This document shows, piece by piece, positions 1-6,411 of a stretch of 8,346 bases of DNA. The notes under the pieces were generated by a model. It was not told the DNA's origin, made no database searches, and saw only the letters and a program-made list of their open reading frames with translations. Source of the DNA: Anaerolineae bacterium (GTDB taxonomy: Bacteria > Chloroflexota > Anaerolineae > 4572-78 > J111); NCBI GenBank assembly GCA_020433785.1, contig JAGRCC010000753.1, forward strand, positions 1 through 8,346, in the 5' to 3' direction. The translations under genes were made by a program, and so were the position numbers. How positions within the stretch are numbered: the stretch's first letter is position 1; the number at the start of each line of letters is the position of its first letter.

Positions 1-352
1 CTTGTTGGCGAGTCTCCGCCAGGTCCGTGGCCCACAGTTGCTCCTGAGTTGAAGCGACGGTGACCGTGTAACGATCAACATCAGCCGTAAAGCTGTGGAG
101 AAGGTCTCTAAACTGACTTTTTAGGCCCGGCTTGCCTTCCATCAAATAGCGATACAGCGCCGCTTCGGAGTCGCGCAGGCGAGCCTGCATCTGCACCGCC
201 AGTAGTTGGTCCTCCACATTAGCGCCGATGGTGGGCAGTGCACCGGTAATCGTGTGTGCTAAAAAGATCAGCGCCAATAGGTTGACCAGCAGGGCTAGTC
301 CCAAAAATAGTACCAAGAGCAACAAACTTTTTCTGATGCGCATCTTTGCCAT
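1..352 (-). CDS. Membrane sensor protein, N-terminal fragment (probable histidine kinase or chemoreceptor-like)
   Basis: The reading frame opens at an ATG at 352-350 and stays open to the window edge, giving 117 codons with the C-terminus missing. Residues about 8-35 form one strongly hydrophobic helix preceded by basic residues (MAKMRIRKS), which fits an uncleaved signal anchor. The rest is a predicted extracytoplasmic helical segment with the pattern RDSEAALYRYLMEGKP near residues 62-77, as seen at the start of four-helix-bundle or CHASE3-type sensor modules. These usually precede HAMP and kinase or MCP signalling domains, which would lie outside the window, so the output domain is unknown. 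No good Shine-Dalgarno sequence precedes this ATG; a second ATG at 343-341 is an alternative. The leader is occupied by an inverted repeat whose near arm ends 7 nt upstream of the start. The identification as a sensor is an inference from topology. Confidence 0.6.
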   Translation of the reverse strand, partial: MAKMRIRKSLLLLVLFLGLALLVNLLALIFLAHTITGALPTIGANVEDQLLAVQMQARLRDSEAALYRYLMEGKPGLKSQFRDLLHSFTADVDRYTVTVASTQEQLWATDLAETRQQ

Positions 353-358
353 CCCAAA

Positions 359-470
359 AGAGTTTATAGGGGTTTGCTGAGTTCATAGAGTTTAGGGGAG
401 TTTTTGGATGAAACAATGGGCGAGTTTTGCCCAATAATAAGGCCGATCACTTTTTACTCTATAAACTCTA
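359..470. repeat. Inverted repeat element with roughly 9-bp iterations (GAGTTTATA type)
   Basis: Bases 359-369 (AGAGTTTATAG) are perfectly complementary to 459-469 (CTATAAACTCT). The left side iterates the word: GAG-type units begin near 360, 379, 388 and 398, a spacing of 9-10 bp. A second pair, TAGAGTTTA at 386-394 and TAAACTCTA at 462-470, can also match. Between the arms is a small hairpin (TGGGC at 417-421 with GCCCA at 429-433). The element lies in the leader of the partial sensor gene. The same TATAAAC word recurs as a 9-bp array before deoB. Confidence 0.6.
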
Positions 471-576
471 ATTATTTGCGTATGTAAGGAGGTAGCTCAT
501 TATACAGGCATTAGGATGAGTTTACCAGGCTGGGTTATGGTGCGCTCGGGTGGCAGAGTTTGAATGCGGTCTGGAG

Positions 577-614
577 GAAAAACACCCCTATGCTATAAGT
601 AGCATAGGGGTGTT
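577..614 (-). terminator. Rho-independent terminator of the LysM gene
   Basis: A perfect 15-bp stem is formed by 581-595 and 600-614 with a 4-nt loop (596-599). Read on the minus strand, the GC-rich base of the stem (AGGGGTG) runs into a short T tract at about 581-577. It lies 22 nt past the LysM stop codon and before the sensor gene, so it separates the two transcription units. Confidence 0.88.
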
Positions 615-636
615 CGTATTATCTCAGGCAGATTGT

Positions 637-1746
637 CTATGGAATGCGCAGCTTTTGACCGGGATGAATCATGTTAGGGTTGCTAATTTGGTCTTTGTTG
701 GCCTCAAATATTTCCGGCCAGCGGCCGGCGTTGCCGTAGACTTCTAAGGCGATTTTGCTCAAGCTGTCGCCGGGTTTAACTTCATACATGCGCGCGGCGG
801 TTTCATGAACCGCTGCCGGTTGGGCCGCCGCCGGCTTATGCTCGGCTTTGGCCGGTTCTGCCTTAGGAACGGCGGACATGGTGGGTTTGGTATCGGCTTC
901 CTGTTTTTTGCGCGCTTCGGCATCGGCTTTGGCTTTAGCTTCGGCTTCGGCTTTGGCCTTAGCTTCGGCTTCTTGCTTCTTACGGGCTTCCTCAGCGGCC
1001 TTAGCCTTGGCTTCGGCTTCCGCCTTGGCTTTGGCTTCCGCCTCAGCTTTGGCTTTAGCCTCGGCTTCTTGTTTTTTACGGGCTTCCTCGGCGGCCTTGG
1101 CTTCGGCTTCGGCTTTGGCCTTAGCCTCGGCTTCTTGTTTTTTACGGGCTTCCTCGGCGGCCTTGGCCGCGGCTTCGGCCTTAGCTTTAGCTTCGGCTTC
1201 TTGTTTTTTACGGGCTTCCTCGGCGGCTTTGGCCTCGGCATCGGCTTTAGCCTTAGCTTCGGCGGCCTGGCGGGCAGCCGCGGCCCGCTGCTGCTTGTCG
1301 GCATCGGTGGCTTTGAGCGCAGTTTTGACCGACTCTAAAATCGCGATTTCTTTTTTACTAACATCGCTGCCCAGTCCGAATAGCCCTTCGCTGGTTTCCT
1401 CGGCAAATTTTTGGCCAATCGCCAGCAAAAACTCGCGGACGGCGTCGGCATCAGGAGGATCAACCTGCTTCTCGAGCAGCAAACCGATTTGCTCTAATTT
1501 CTGGCGGGCCTGGTCCTGGGACGTGGATCCGTCGATCTTGGGATCTTCATTGTAATCCAAAACCTCTTTGACCAGGGGGTTGGTTGTTTTATAATCGGAC
1601 AAAACTTTATCTAAAATATGCTGATACCGTTTGCCGACCAGACCGCCGCCCCCGGCCCGGTAGCTGGTTAGCATCGCCTCCACCCACTGCGGCGATGTTT
1701 TGAGTAAGTCCCAATCTGTCACTTTCAATGTTGCTTTGGTTGTCAT
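637..1746 (-). CDS. LysM protein with unknown helical N-domain and long Ala/Lys/Glu coiled coil
   Basis: With the ATG at 1746 the protein has 369 residues. Residues 1-145 are a helical region I do not recognise. Residues about 149-286 are an Ala/Lys/Glu-rich coiled coil in which the motif EEARKKQEAEAKAKAEA recurs, with RKKQ at 179, 201, 223, 255 and 279. The dominant spacing is 22 residues, that is two 11-residue hendecads, as in TolA-like stalks. A Pro/Ala linker leads to one LysM domain at about 321-369 (YEVKPGDSLSKIALEVYGN, ending NPNMIHPGQKLRIP), close in sequence to the LysM of the E. coli cytoplasmic protein YgaU/Kbp. No signal peptide or membrane segment is seen, so the protein is probably cytoplasmic unless exported unconventionally. 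AAAGGAG lies 11 nt before this ATG and 5 nt before an in-frame TTG at 1752, so a 371-residue form is possible. Function is unknown. Confidence 0.88.
   Translation of the reverse strand: MTTKATLKVTDWDLLKTSPQWVEAMLTSYRAGGGGLVGKRYQHILDKVLSDYKTTNPLVKEVLDYNEDPKIDGSTSQDQARQKLEQIGLLLEKQVDPPDADAVREFLLAIGQKFAEETSEGLFGLGSDVSKKEIAILESVKTALKATDADKQQRAAAARQAAEAKAKADAEAKAAEEARKKQEAEAKAKAEAAAKAAEEARKKQEAEAKAKAEAEAKAAEEARKKQEAEAKAKAEAEAKAKAEAEAKAKAAEEARKKQEAEAKAKAEAEAKAKADAEARKKQEADTKPTMSAVPKAEPAKAEHKPAAAQPAAVHETAARMYEVKPGDSLSKIALEVYGNAGRWPEIFEANKDQISNPNMIHPGQKLRIP
889..1230 (-). repeat. 66-bp coding tandem repeat inside the LysM gene
   Basis: The coiled-coil coding region repeats at the DNA level. The block TCGGCTTCTTGTTTTTTACG (plus-strand reading) recurs at about 1061, 1127 and 1193, exactly 66 bp apart, and each copy continues nearly identically into GGGCTTCCTCGGCGG. 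A more diverged copy begins at about 965, and a degenerate one near 897. The spacing matches the 22-residue protein unit. The identity of synonymous positions points to recent duplication, and the tract is prone to length change. Confidence 0.85.
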
Positions 1747-1891
1747 TGTCAATAAGTCTCCTTTAGTTAAATTTTTTGAATCGTAACCAAAAAGTAAGCT
1801 ATGATCCTACTAACAGGCTAAGGCTAAGAAAGAGTGTCGAAGCTTTATTACGCTAGGATTTGCACGTTGCCTCGCGGTGACCCAAAAAACA

Positions 1892-1958
1892 GCCACGAAT
1901 GACCCGAATTGGTACGAAATGTAAAGAAGTTTTAGTGAGAATTCGGGTCATTCGCGGC
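1892..1958. repeat. 67-bp palindromic intergenic repeat (CACGAATGA type)
   Basis: Bases 1896-1910 (CGAATGACCCGAATT) are perfectly complementary to 1940-1954, a 15-bp stem. After one mismatch the stem extends by GCC/GGC at 1892-1894 and 1956-1958. The loop is 29 nt. The left arm is made of 9-bp iterations around a CGAA core (CCACGAATG, ACCCGAATT, GGTACGAAA). I recall similar CACGAATGACACGAAT-like intergenic palindromes from many bacterial genomes; that recollection has not been checked. Confidence 0.75.
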
Positions 1959-2031
1959 ACAAATTTGGATGAATAGCAATGTAAAAGTGGCTGGCTATCT
2001 TCGTATACACAACGGCGTAAGTAGCTGGATT

Positions 2032-2092
2032 GTTCGTAATAACTACTCTAGCAGCGCCACCCACGGCAACGGCTAAAGCCATTACTACGAAC
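2032..2092. repeat. 61-bp palindromic intergenic repeat (GTTCGTARTAA type)
   Basis: GTTCGTAATAA at 2032-2042 pairs with TTACTACGAAC at 2082-2092 across 11 positions with a single mismatch (2039/2085). The interior contains the small palindrome GGCTAAAGCC at 2071-2080. It is non-coding and unrelated in sequence to the neighbouring 1892-1958 element. Confidence 0.55.
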
Positions 2093-2114
2093 TTTCCTCT
2101 TAGTATAGTAGTTT

Positions 2115-2138
2115 CTCAGCCTCAGCCTTAGCCTCAAC
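2115..2138. repeat. Hexamer tandem array CTCAGC/CTTAGC
   Basis: There are four 6-bp units in a row: CTCAGC, CTCAGC, CTTAGC, CTCAAC. Read on the minus strand this gives AGGCTAAGGCTGAG-like sequence, matching the plus-strand AGGCTAAGGCTAAG at 1815-1828. The two therefore form imperfect inverted ends about 320 bp apart. Confidence 0.6.
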
Positions 2139-2176
2139 CTGACTTATCAGGCGTTTCTGATTGCTGACAGCACCCT

Positions 2177-3088
2177 TTAGTTGGTTGATAATTTAGGCCG
2201 GGAGTTGTACCGACCGTTGGTGTCATTATCAGCCTCTTTTGATTTTTTCGTTTCATCGTGAAAGAAAACGGTACGGATGGGGAACGGAATATTGATGTTA
2301 TTCTCATCCAGTTTCTGCTTGATAGTGGTGATAACGCGATCTTGAACGGCCAAGACATCGGCTTTTTGCGGCTTGGTCCACCACCGAGCGCGGAGATTGA
2401 CGCTGGAGGCATCGAGCGCCACCGTTAATACATCAGGGGCCGGGTTCGATAAGACGCCATCCGTGTGGTGCAGCGCATCGAGTATAATCTGCCGCGCTTG
2501 CTCGATATCATCTTCATAACCAATGCCCACATCGTACTCGGTGCGGCGGCTTTGATGAGCGGTATTGACGATGACCGAGTCGGTAAACAGCTCGGCATTG
2601 GGAATCACCACTCGTCGTCCATCGTAAGTCTTGATGATGGTTGCCCGCGTTTCTATTTCAGTGACTGTCCCTTCGTAGTCGCCTACGACAATCTGGTCAC
2701 CAATTTTAAAGGGCTGGGTGAGGAGGATGAGGATACCGGCTAAGAAGTTTTGGGCAATGTCGCGAAAAGCAAAGCCAATGGCAATACTGCTGATGCCCAG
2801 AAGTTGAATGAGCTGGCCCGGGTTAAATGAAGGAATGATAATGGATAAAGCAATCAATCCCCCAAAAATAATGATAAACCAGCGAGATAAACGCCCCATT
2901 AGCAAACTGGCGCTGTGGGACAAACCTGATCGCCTACTTACCTGGCTGATAAGCGTTTTAATCCAACTAGCGGTAAATAAAAAGATAAAAAAGATAATAG
3001 CCGCAATAACGACGTTCGGTAGCGCCGCAATGAGCCCATTGATCATATCATTAATTTTGTTCAGTGCGGCTGAAATGTTGACATCCAT
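2177..3088 (-). CDS. mscS: MscS-family small-conductance mechanosensitive channel
   Basis: This 303-residue inner-membrane protein would form an oligomeric pore that opens under membrane tension to release solutes on hypo-osmotic shock. Hydrophobic segments lie at about 22-42, 68-86 and 94-124. The last is the pore helix, ending in the typical GISSIAIGFAFRDIAQNFLAG run. By alignment with E. coli MscS, the seal leucines L105 and L109 correspond to I102 and F106, and the TM3 kink glycine G113 to D110. A beta domain follows (QPFKIGDQIVVGDYEGTVTE, then TYDGRRVVIPN, about 125-175), then the mixed alpha/beta C-terminal domain and a polar tail. The ATG at 3088 is chosen because GAAAGGAG lies 12 nt upstream. 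An in-frame TTG at 3115 would place that ribosome site inside the coding region. The gene is separated from yraN by 250 nt, so it is probably its own unit. Length is normal for a minimal MscS. Confidence 0.93.
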   Translation of the reverse strand: MDVNISAALNKINDMINGLIAALPNVVIAAIIFFIFLFTASWIKTLISQVSRRSGLSHSASLLMGRLSRWFIIIFGGLIALSIIIPSFNPGQLIQLLGISSIAIGFAFRDIAQNFLAGILILLTQPFKIGDQIVVGDYEGTVTEIETRATIIKTYDGRRVVIPNAELFTDSVIVNTAHQSRRTEYDVGIGYEDDIEQARQIILDALHHTDGVLSNPAPDVLTVALDASSVNLRARWWTKPQKADVLAVQDRVITTIKQKLDENNINIPFPIRTVFFHDETKKSKEADNDTNGRYNSRPKLSTN

Positions 3089-3237
3089 GTAACAGTTAAA
3101 CTCCTTTCTTGTCAAAATTCGATAATCGTTTATTAGAGGATGTTGTTCCGGTTGTTCACTAAACAGCTTATCAAAGGAACGCCATTCTGGCTATATGTCG
3201 TTGGGTGATGTTGGATAAGCAAGGTGAGTTATCTGGG

Positions 3238-3255
3238 CTAGCCCACATGGGCTAG
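3238..3255. other. Short perfect hairpin downstream of yraN
   Basis: CTAGCCC (3238-3244) pairs with GGGCTAG (3249-3255) around a 4-nt loop. It lies about 85 nt beyond the yraN stop codon. There is no T tract on either strand, so it is not a standard intrinsic terminator; it could protect or shape the end of the deoA-yraN transcript. Confidence 0.4.
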
Positions 3256-3261
3256 GGAGGT

Positions 3262-3296
3262 ATGAATTATGAGGGATGAATGATGAATTATGAATA
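3262..3296. repeat. Heptanucleotide tandem array, 5 x ATGAATT-like
   Basis: Five consecutive 7-bp units are visible: ATGAATT, ATGAGGG, ATGAATG, ATGAATT, ATGAATA. The array lies in the spacer between yraN and mscS. It resembles in design the heptanucleotide STRR repeats known from filamentous cyanobacteria. Confidence 0.75.
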
Positions 3297-3338
3297 GAAA
3301 TAAAGGTAGGATTAAGGAGCGGACCATTTTTTGGTTTT

Positions 3339-3698
3339 TTACCAGCCGACGGCGTTTTCGATGTGGTTGATATGGGGTGGTCTCTGATCTAACTGCACCG
3401 CCGCGATGTCGATACGCCAATGGGGATGGGGCGGCTGCATTTGCTGGATGTAGCTGTGGGCCAGCTCGATGAGGCGGGCCTGTTTGCCGGGCGTGATGCT
3501 TTCTTCGGCCGAGCCGTAGCGTTGGCCGCGCCGGGTGCGAACCTCGACGAAGATCAGGGTGTCGCCTTGCTCCATGACGATGTCTAATTCGCCGATGGCG
3601 CAGCGCCAGTTACGGTCGAGCAAGTGGAAACCGTGCCGGGTAAAATAGGCGGCGGCGATCTCTTCGCCGCGCCGGCCGGTTTGCTGGCGTCGATCCAT
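3339..3698 (-). CDS. yraN: YraN/UPF0102 family endonuclease-fold protein
   Basis: The protein has 119 residues, the usual size for the family. It shows the family signature in order: TGRRGEEIAAAYF with H22-G23-F24 (N-terminal helix and following turn), RNWRCAIGELDIV at 29-41, LIFVEVRTRR at 48-57, ITPGKQARL at 68-76 and WRIDIAAVQL at 94-103. E37/D39 and E52-V53-R54 occupy the positions of the PD-(D/E)XK-like nuclease core, with Arg where many homologues have Lys. A nuclease fold is accepted for the family, but the physiological substrate is not established. The start ATG lies 6 nt after the deoA stop codon and has no separate Shine-Dalgarno sequence, so translation is probably coupled to deoA. 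No terminator separates the two genes. Confidence 0.93.
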   Translation of the reverse strand: MDRRQQTGRRGEEIAAAYFTRHGFHLLDRNWRCAIGELDIVMEQGDTLIFVEVRTRRGQRYGSAEESITPGKQARLIELAHSYIQQMQPPHPHWRIDIAAVQLDQRPPHINHIENAVGW

Positions 3699-3704
3699 TG
3701 CGGG

Positions 3705-5009
3705 CTAGCCGATGATCTGGCGAATATGGGTCGGGGGGGTAATCGGCGTGTCGGCCCAGGTGATGGCAGCCAGCAACCTTTCTCGGGCGGCGGCCAATCC
3801 GGCCGTATCATTGGCATGGATGGTCAGCAGCGGCTCACCTTCAGCCAATTGAGCGCCAACTTTGGCGTGATGAACAATGCCGACGCCGTAGTCTATGGGC
3901 TCACCTTTTTTAGTGCGCCCGCCGCCTAGCATCACGCCGGTCTTACCCACCTCGGCTGCGTCGATGACGGCGATGAACCCACTGCGCGGCGCGACCACCG
4001 TTTCCACCAACGGGGACTGGGGCAGCAGCTCAGGCTGATCGATAACGGCTTGATCGCCGCCCTGAGCCGTAATCCACTCGACAAACTTGGCCCAGGCTGT
4101 GCCATCGGCCAACGCCTGCGCCAGCATTGATTTGGCGGCTTCGAGGTTAGGGGCCTTGTCCGCCAGCTCGATCATTTTGCCGGCTACGGTCAGGCAGTGT
4201 TCGCGAAAATCGGCCGGACCGCCGCCGTGCAGGGTCTCGATGGCCTCTTTGACTTCCAGGGCGTTGCCGACCGCATTACCCAACGGCTGGTCCATATCGG
4301 CGATAATCGCGGCCACCTTGCGCCCGACGCCGCGCCCAATTTCAACCATTAACGCGGCCAACGCTTCGGCTTCAGTTTCAGTTTTCATAAACGCCCCTTG
4401 GCCGACTTTGACGTCCAGCACGATGGCGTCTGCCCCGGCAGCGATCTTCTTACTCATGATGCTGGCCGCAATCAGCGGCAGACTTTCCACAGTAGCGGTC
4501 ACATCTCGCAGGGCGTAGAATTTACCGTCGGCAGGGGCTAAATCGGCGCTCTGGCCGGAGAGGACAATGTTGTGCTGCTTGAGCGTGGCCATAAACTCTT
4601 CGGTCGAGAGACTCACCTTGAAGCCTTTAATCGACTCCAGTTTATCGACCGTCCCGCCGGAAAAACCCAAGCCGCGCCCGCTCATCTTACCGACCGGCAG
4701 CCCCTGCGAGGCTACCAGGGGGGCGACCACCAGCGACGTTTTATCGCCCACCCCGCCGGTCGAGTGCTTATCGACCACGAAGGGGGCGATATCGTGCAGG
4801 TCGAGGGTATCGCCGCTGCGGGCCATGTGCAGGGTTAGGGCCGTGGCTTCGGCGTTGGTCATGCCTTGCAGGAACACGGCCATACAAAAGGCGCTGGCCT
4901 GGTAATCGGGGATATCCCCATTCGTATAGCCTTCGACGAAGAATTTTAGTTCGTCGCTGGTGAGTTCCTCTCGGTCTCGTTTTTTGGCGATGATGTCTAC
5001 GGCGCGCAT
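3705..5009 (-). CDS. deoA: Pyrimidine-nucleoside (thymidine) phosphorylase
   Basis: This 434-residue cytoplasmic enzyme phosphorolyses thymidine/deoxyuridine, and in the Pdp type also uridine, to the free base and (deoxy)ribose-1-phosphate. The whole family frame is present: N-terminal helical domain, VVDKHSTGGVGDKTS (K81-H82-S83, phosphate/catalytic loop), SGRGLGFSGGTVDKLES at 110-126, FYALRDVTATVES with R168, ASIMSKK with S183 and K187, and DVKVGQGAFMK near 199-209. R168, S183 and K187 correspond to the E. coli pyrimidine-binding R171, S186 and K190. The C-terminal part has the usual GGGRTKKGEPIDYGVG stretch near 363-378. The signature normally reads GLGHTGGT; here H-T is replaced by F116-S117. 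AAGGAA lies 6 nt before the ATG. The gene follows deoB by 198 nt and precedes yraN by 6 nt. Sequence alone does not decide thymidine-only versus broad pyrimidine specificity (deoA versus pdp). Confidence 0.95.
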   Translation of the reverse strand: MRAVDIIAKKRDREELTSDELKFFVEGYTNGDIPDYQASAFCMAVFLQGMTNAEATALTLHMARSGDTLDLHDIAPFVVDKHSTGGVGDKTSLVVAPLVASQGLPVGKMSGRGLGFSGGTVDKLESIKGFKVSLSTEEFMATLKQHNIVLSGQSADLAPADGKFYALRDVTATVESLPLIAASIMSKKIAAGADAIVLDVKVGQGAFMKTETEAEALAALMVEIGRGVGRKVAAIIADMDQPLGNAVGNALEVKEAIETLHGGGPADFREHCLTVAGKMIELADKAPNLEAAKSMLAQALADGTAWAKFVEWITAQGGDQAVIDQPELLPQSPLVETVVAPRSGFIAVIDAAEVGKTGVMLGGGRTKKGEPIDYGVGIVHHAKVGAQLAEGEPLLTIHANDTAGLAAARERLLAAITWADTPITPPTHIRQIIG

Positions 5010-5048
5010 AGGTTGTTCCTTATAATGTAATGATCGTTTTGCCTTTAG

Positions 5049-5201
5049 CTGGAAAATACCATGAAGATCATGAAGGACATGAAGGTAGAATGATGTGAAG
5101 TAATATCTTATTGCCCCAATAAATGGGGCAGCAGCATAAACTTACCAAACCAGAAAATTTTTCTTCATGAACTTCATGTCCTTCATGGTGCTTTTCTCCA
5201 G
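5049..5201. repeat. 153-bp inverted element with three 9-bp CATGAAG iterations per arm
   Basis: The left arm reads CTGGA (5049-5053), then ACCATGAAG, ATCATGAAG, GACATGAAG (5058-5084). The right arm, read on the opposite strand, is CTGGA (5197-5201), then ACCATGAAG, GACATGAAG, TTCATGAAG (5162-5188). The centre holds a separate perfect hairpin, TGCCCCA (5112-5118) with TGGGGCA (5124-5130) and a 5-nt loop. The element occupies most of the deoB-deoA spacer. It could attenuate read-through or protect mRNA ends, but no T tract follows the hairpins. Confidence 0.8.
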
Positions 5202-5207
5202 GTGGTT

Positions 5208-6398
5208 TCACTCTTGGGGGGAATTCATAATCAATGCCCGAAAGCTGGTTCCGGCCGGAGGGGCGGTGAGGCCCAATGTATCGGCGATAGTGGCGGCCAG
5301 ATCGGCGAAGGTGGACCGCACGCCGATGTTGACGCCTTGGCGCACGGTTGCGCCCGTGAGTAGCACCGGCACGTACTCGCGTGAGTGATCGGTGCTGGGC
5401 GTGGTCGGGTCGTTGCCGTGGTCGGCAGTGATGACCAGCACGTCGTCATCGGCCAGGGTTTCGAGAATTTCCGGCAGCCGCCGGTCGAATTCGGCCAGCG
5501 CGTTGGCGTAGCCCTCCGGATTATTGCGATGGCCGAACTGGGCGTCGAAATCGACCAGATTGGTGAAGATGAAGCCGCGTTCCCGACGAGTGCGCATCGC
5601 GGCCAAGGTCTTGTCGACGCCGTCCATATTGTCTATGGTGTGTACGGCATCGGTGACACCTTGGCCGTCAAAAATATCTTCAATCTTGCCCACGGCATAG
5701 ACCATCAAGCCGGCTTCCTTCATTATATCTAGCAGGGTTGGCTCAGGCGGCACCACCGAAAAATCGTGGCGGTTGGGCGTCCGTTGGAAATGGCCGGGTG
5801 TCCCAACGAAGGGCCGGGCGATAACTCGGCTGACTTCGTGTTCACCGCGCAAAATCTCGCGGGCTGTCCGGCAGATATCGTACAGTTCATCGACTGGAAT
5901 GATTTCTTCGTGAGCGGCAATCTGAAAGACGCTGTCGCCGGAGGTGTAGACGATCGGTTTGCCGGTTTTTACATGTTCCTCGCCCAACTCCTCGATAATG
6001 ACCGTGCCAGAGGCGGGGTAGTTGCCCAGCCAGTCGCGGCCAATTGCGGCGCTGAAGCGGTCCATCACCTCCGGCGGGAAGCCGTCAGGGTAGGTGGGGA
6101 ACGGACGTATGAGTTGAATGCCCATCAGCTCCCAATGGCCGGTCGTGGTGTCTTTGCCGGCCGATACCTCGACCATTTTGCCGTAGGCGGCGATCGGTTC
6201 GACTTGAGGTACCACGCCCTCCAAAATCGCGATGTTGGCCAGCCCCAGCGCCTCTAAATGCGGCACCTTTAATCCGCCAACCACGCGGGCCATATTGCCC
6301 AGGGTATGGCTGCCGACATCGCCGAAGGCCGCCGCATCGGGCAGTTCGCCGATGCCGACGCTGTCTAGCACAATGACGATAAATCGATTAACCGGCAT
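5208..6398 (-). CDS. deoB: Phosphopentomutase
   Basis: This 396-residue enzyme is full length for the bacterial alkaline-phosphatase-superfamily phosphopentomutase. It interconverts (deoxy)ribose-1-phosphate and -5-phosphate, linking nucleoside breakdown to central carbon metabolism. All expected dinuclear Mn-site and catalytic residues are visible and line up one position below Bacillus cereus numbering: D12 ([12 protein letters not shown]), the phosphorylated T84 ([10 protein letters not shown]), D155 (SGDS), D285 and H290 ([10 protein letters not shown]), D326-H327 (TADHGND) and H338 (DHSREYVP). The substrate-binding cap follows the D155 region. GAGGAAG lies 6 nt before the ATG. A near-consensus promoter stands about 60 nt upstream, and the leader contains a 3 x 9-bp repeat. 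The gene is followed after 198 nt by deoA, its metabolic partner. Whether they share a transcript depends on read-through of the inverted element between them. Confidence 0.97.
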   Translation of the reverse strand: MPVNRFIVIVLDSVGIGELPDAAAFGDVGSHTLGNMARVVGGLKVPHLEALGLANIAILEGVVPQVEPIAAYGKMVEVSAGKDTTTGHWELMGIQLIRPFPTYPDGFPPEVMDRFSAAIGRDWLGNYPASGTVIIEELGEEHVKTGKPIVYTSGDSVFQIAAHEEIIPVDELYDICRTAREILRGEHEVSRVIARPFVGTPGHFQRTPNRHDFSVVPPEPTLLDIMKEAGLMVYAVGKIEDIFDGQGVTDAVHTIDNMDGVDKTLAAMRTRRERGFIFTNLVDFDAQFGHRNNPEGYANALAEFDRRLPEILETLADDDVLVITADHGNDPTTPSTDHSREYVPVLLTGATVRQGVNIGVRSTFADLAATIADTLGLTAPPAGTSFRALIMNSPQE

Positions 6399-6411
6399 AG
6401 CCTACTTCCTC

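Larger units (their letters stand above)
1753..2176. other. Repeat-filled non-coding stretch between LysM and mscS genes
   Basis: No convincing gene is found on either strand in these 424 bases. The stretch holds the LysM leader with its AAAGGAG site, then an AGGCTA doublet (1815-1826), a palindrome of CGAAT iterations (1892-1958), a second unrelated palindrome (2032-2092), and a hexamer array (2115-2138) that is the inverted counterpart of the AGGCTA doublet. A weak hairpin (CCTGA 2138-2142, TCAGG 2147-2151) lies 26 nt past the mscS stop codon but lacks a T tract. No confident promoter for the LysM gene could be picked. Confidence 0.6.

Noticed and set aside
219..434. Minus-strand open frame of 71 codons
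   Set aside because: It overlaps the sensor gene in another frame and starts within the repeat-filled leader. The sensor frame has a clear membrane helix and runs on to the window edge.
484..560. AAGGAGG-like site at about 487-493 followed by a 15-codon frame from 513
   Set aside because: The spacing to the ATG is far too long and the peptide is very short; no support for a gene.
550..747. Plus-strand open frame of 65 codons
   Set aside because: It runs through the terminator hairpin and then antisense to the LysM domain, and has no good ribosome site.
759..1555. Long open frames on both strands overlapping the LysM gene (759-1304 minus, 805-1338 plus, 848-1555 plus)
   Set aside because: They arise from the 66-bp repeat of the coiled-coil region and translate to monotonous Pro/Lys/Arg, Gly/Phe or Ala/Ser strings. 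The LysM frame has a real domain, a ribosome site and a terminator.
1753..2176. Structured RNA gene or riboswitch suggested by the strong palindromes
   Set aside because: No known aptamer or tRNA core could be recognised, and the stems look like dispersed intergenic repeats rather than one conserved fold.
3089..3115. Upstream TTG start for the MscS gene
   Set aside because: It would place the GAAAGGAG ribosome site inside the coding sequence; the ATG at 3088 fits better.
3300..3341. ACCATTTTTTGGTTTTTT as a terminator
   Set aside because: The stem is only 4 bp and the T run lies on the plus strand, the wrong direction for yraN.
3238..3420. Minus-strand 60-codon frame over the end of yraN
   Set aside because: It runs through the heptamer array and overlaps yraN in another frame; the product is low complexity.
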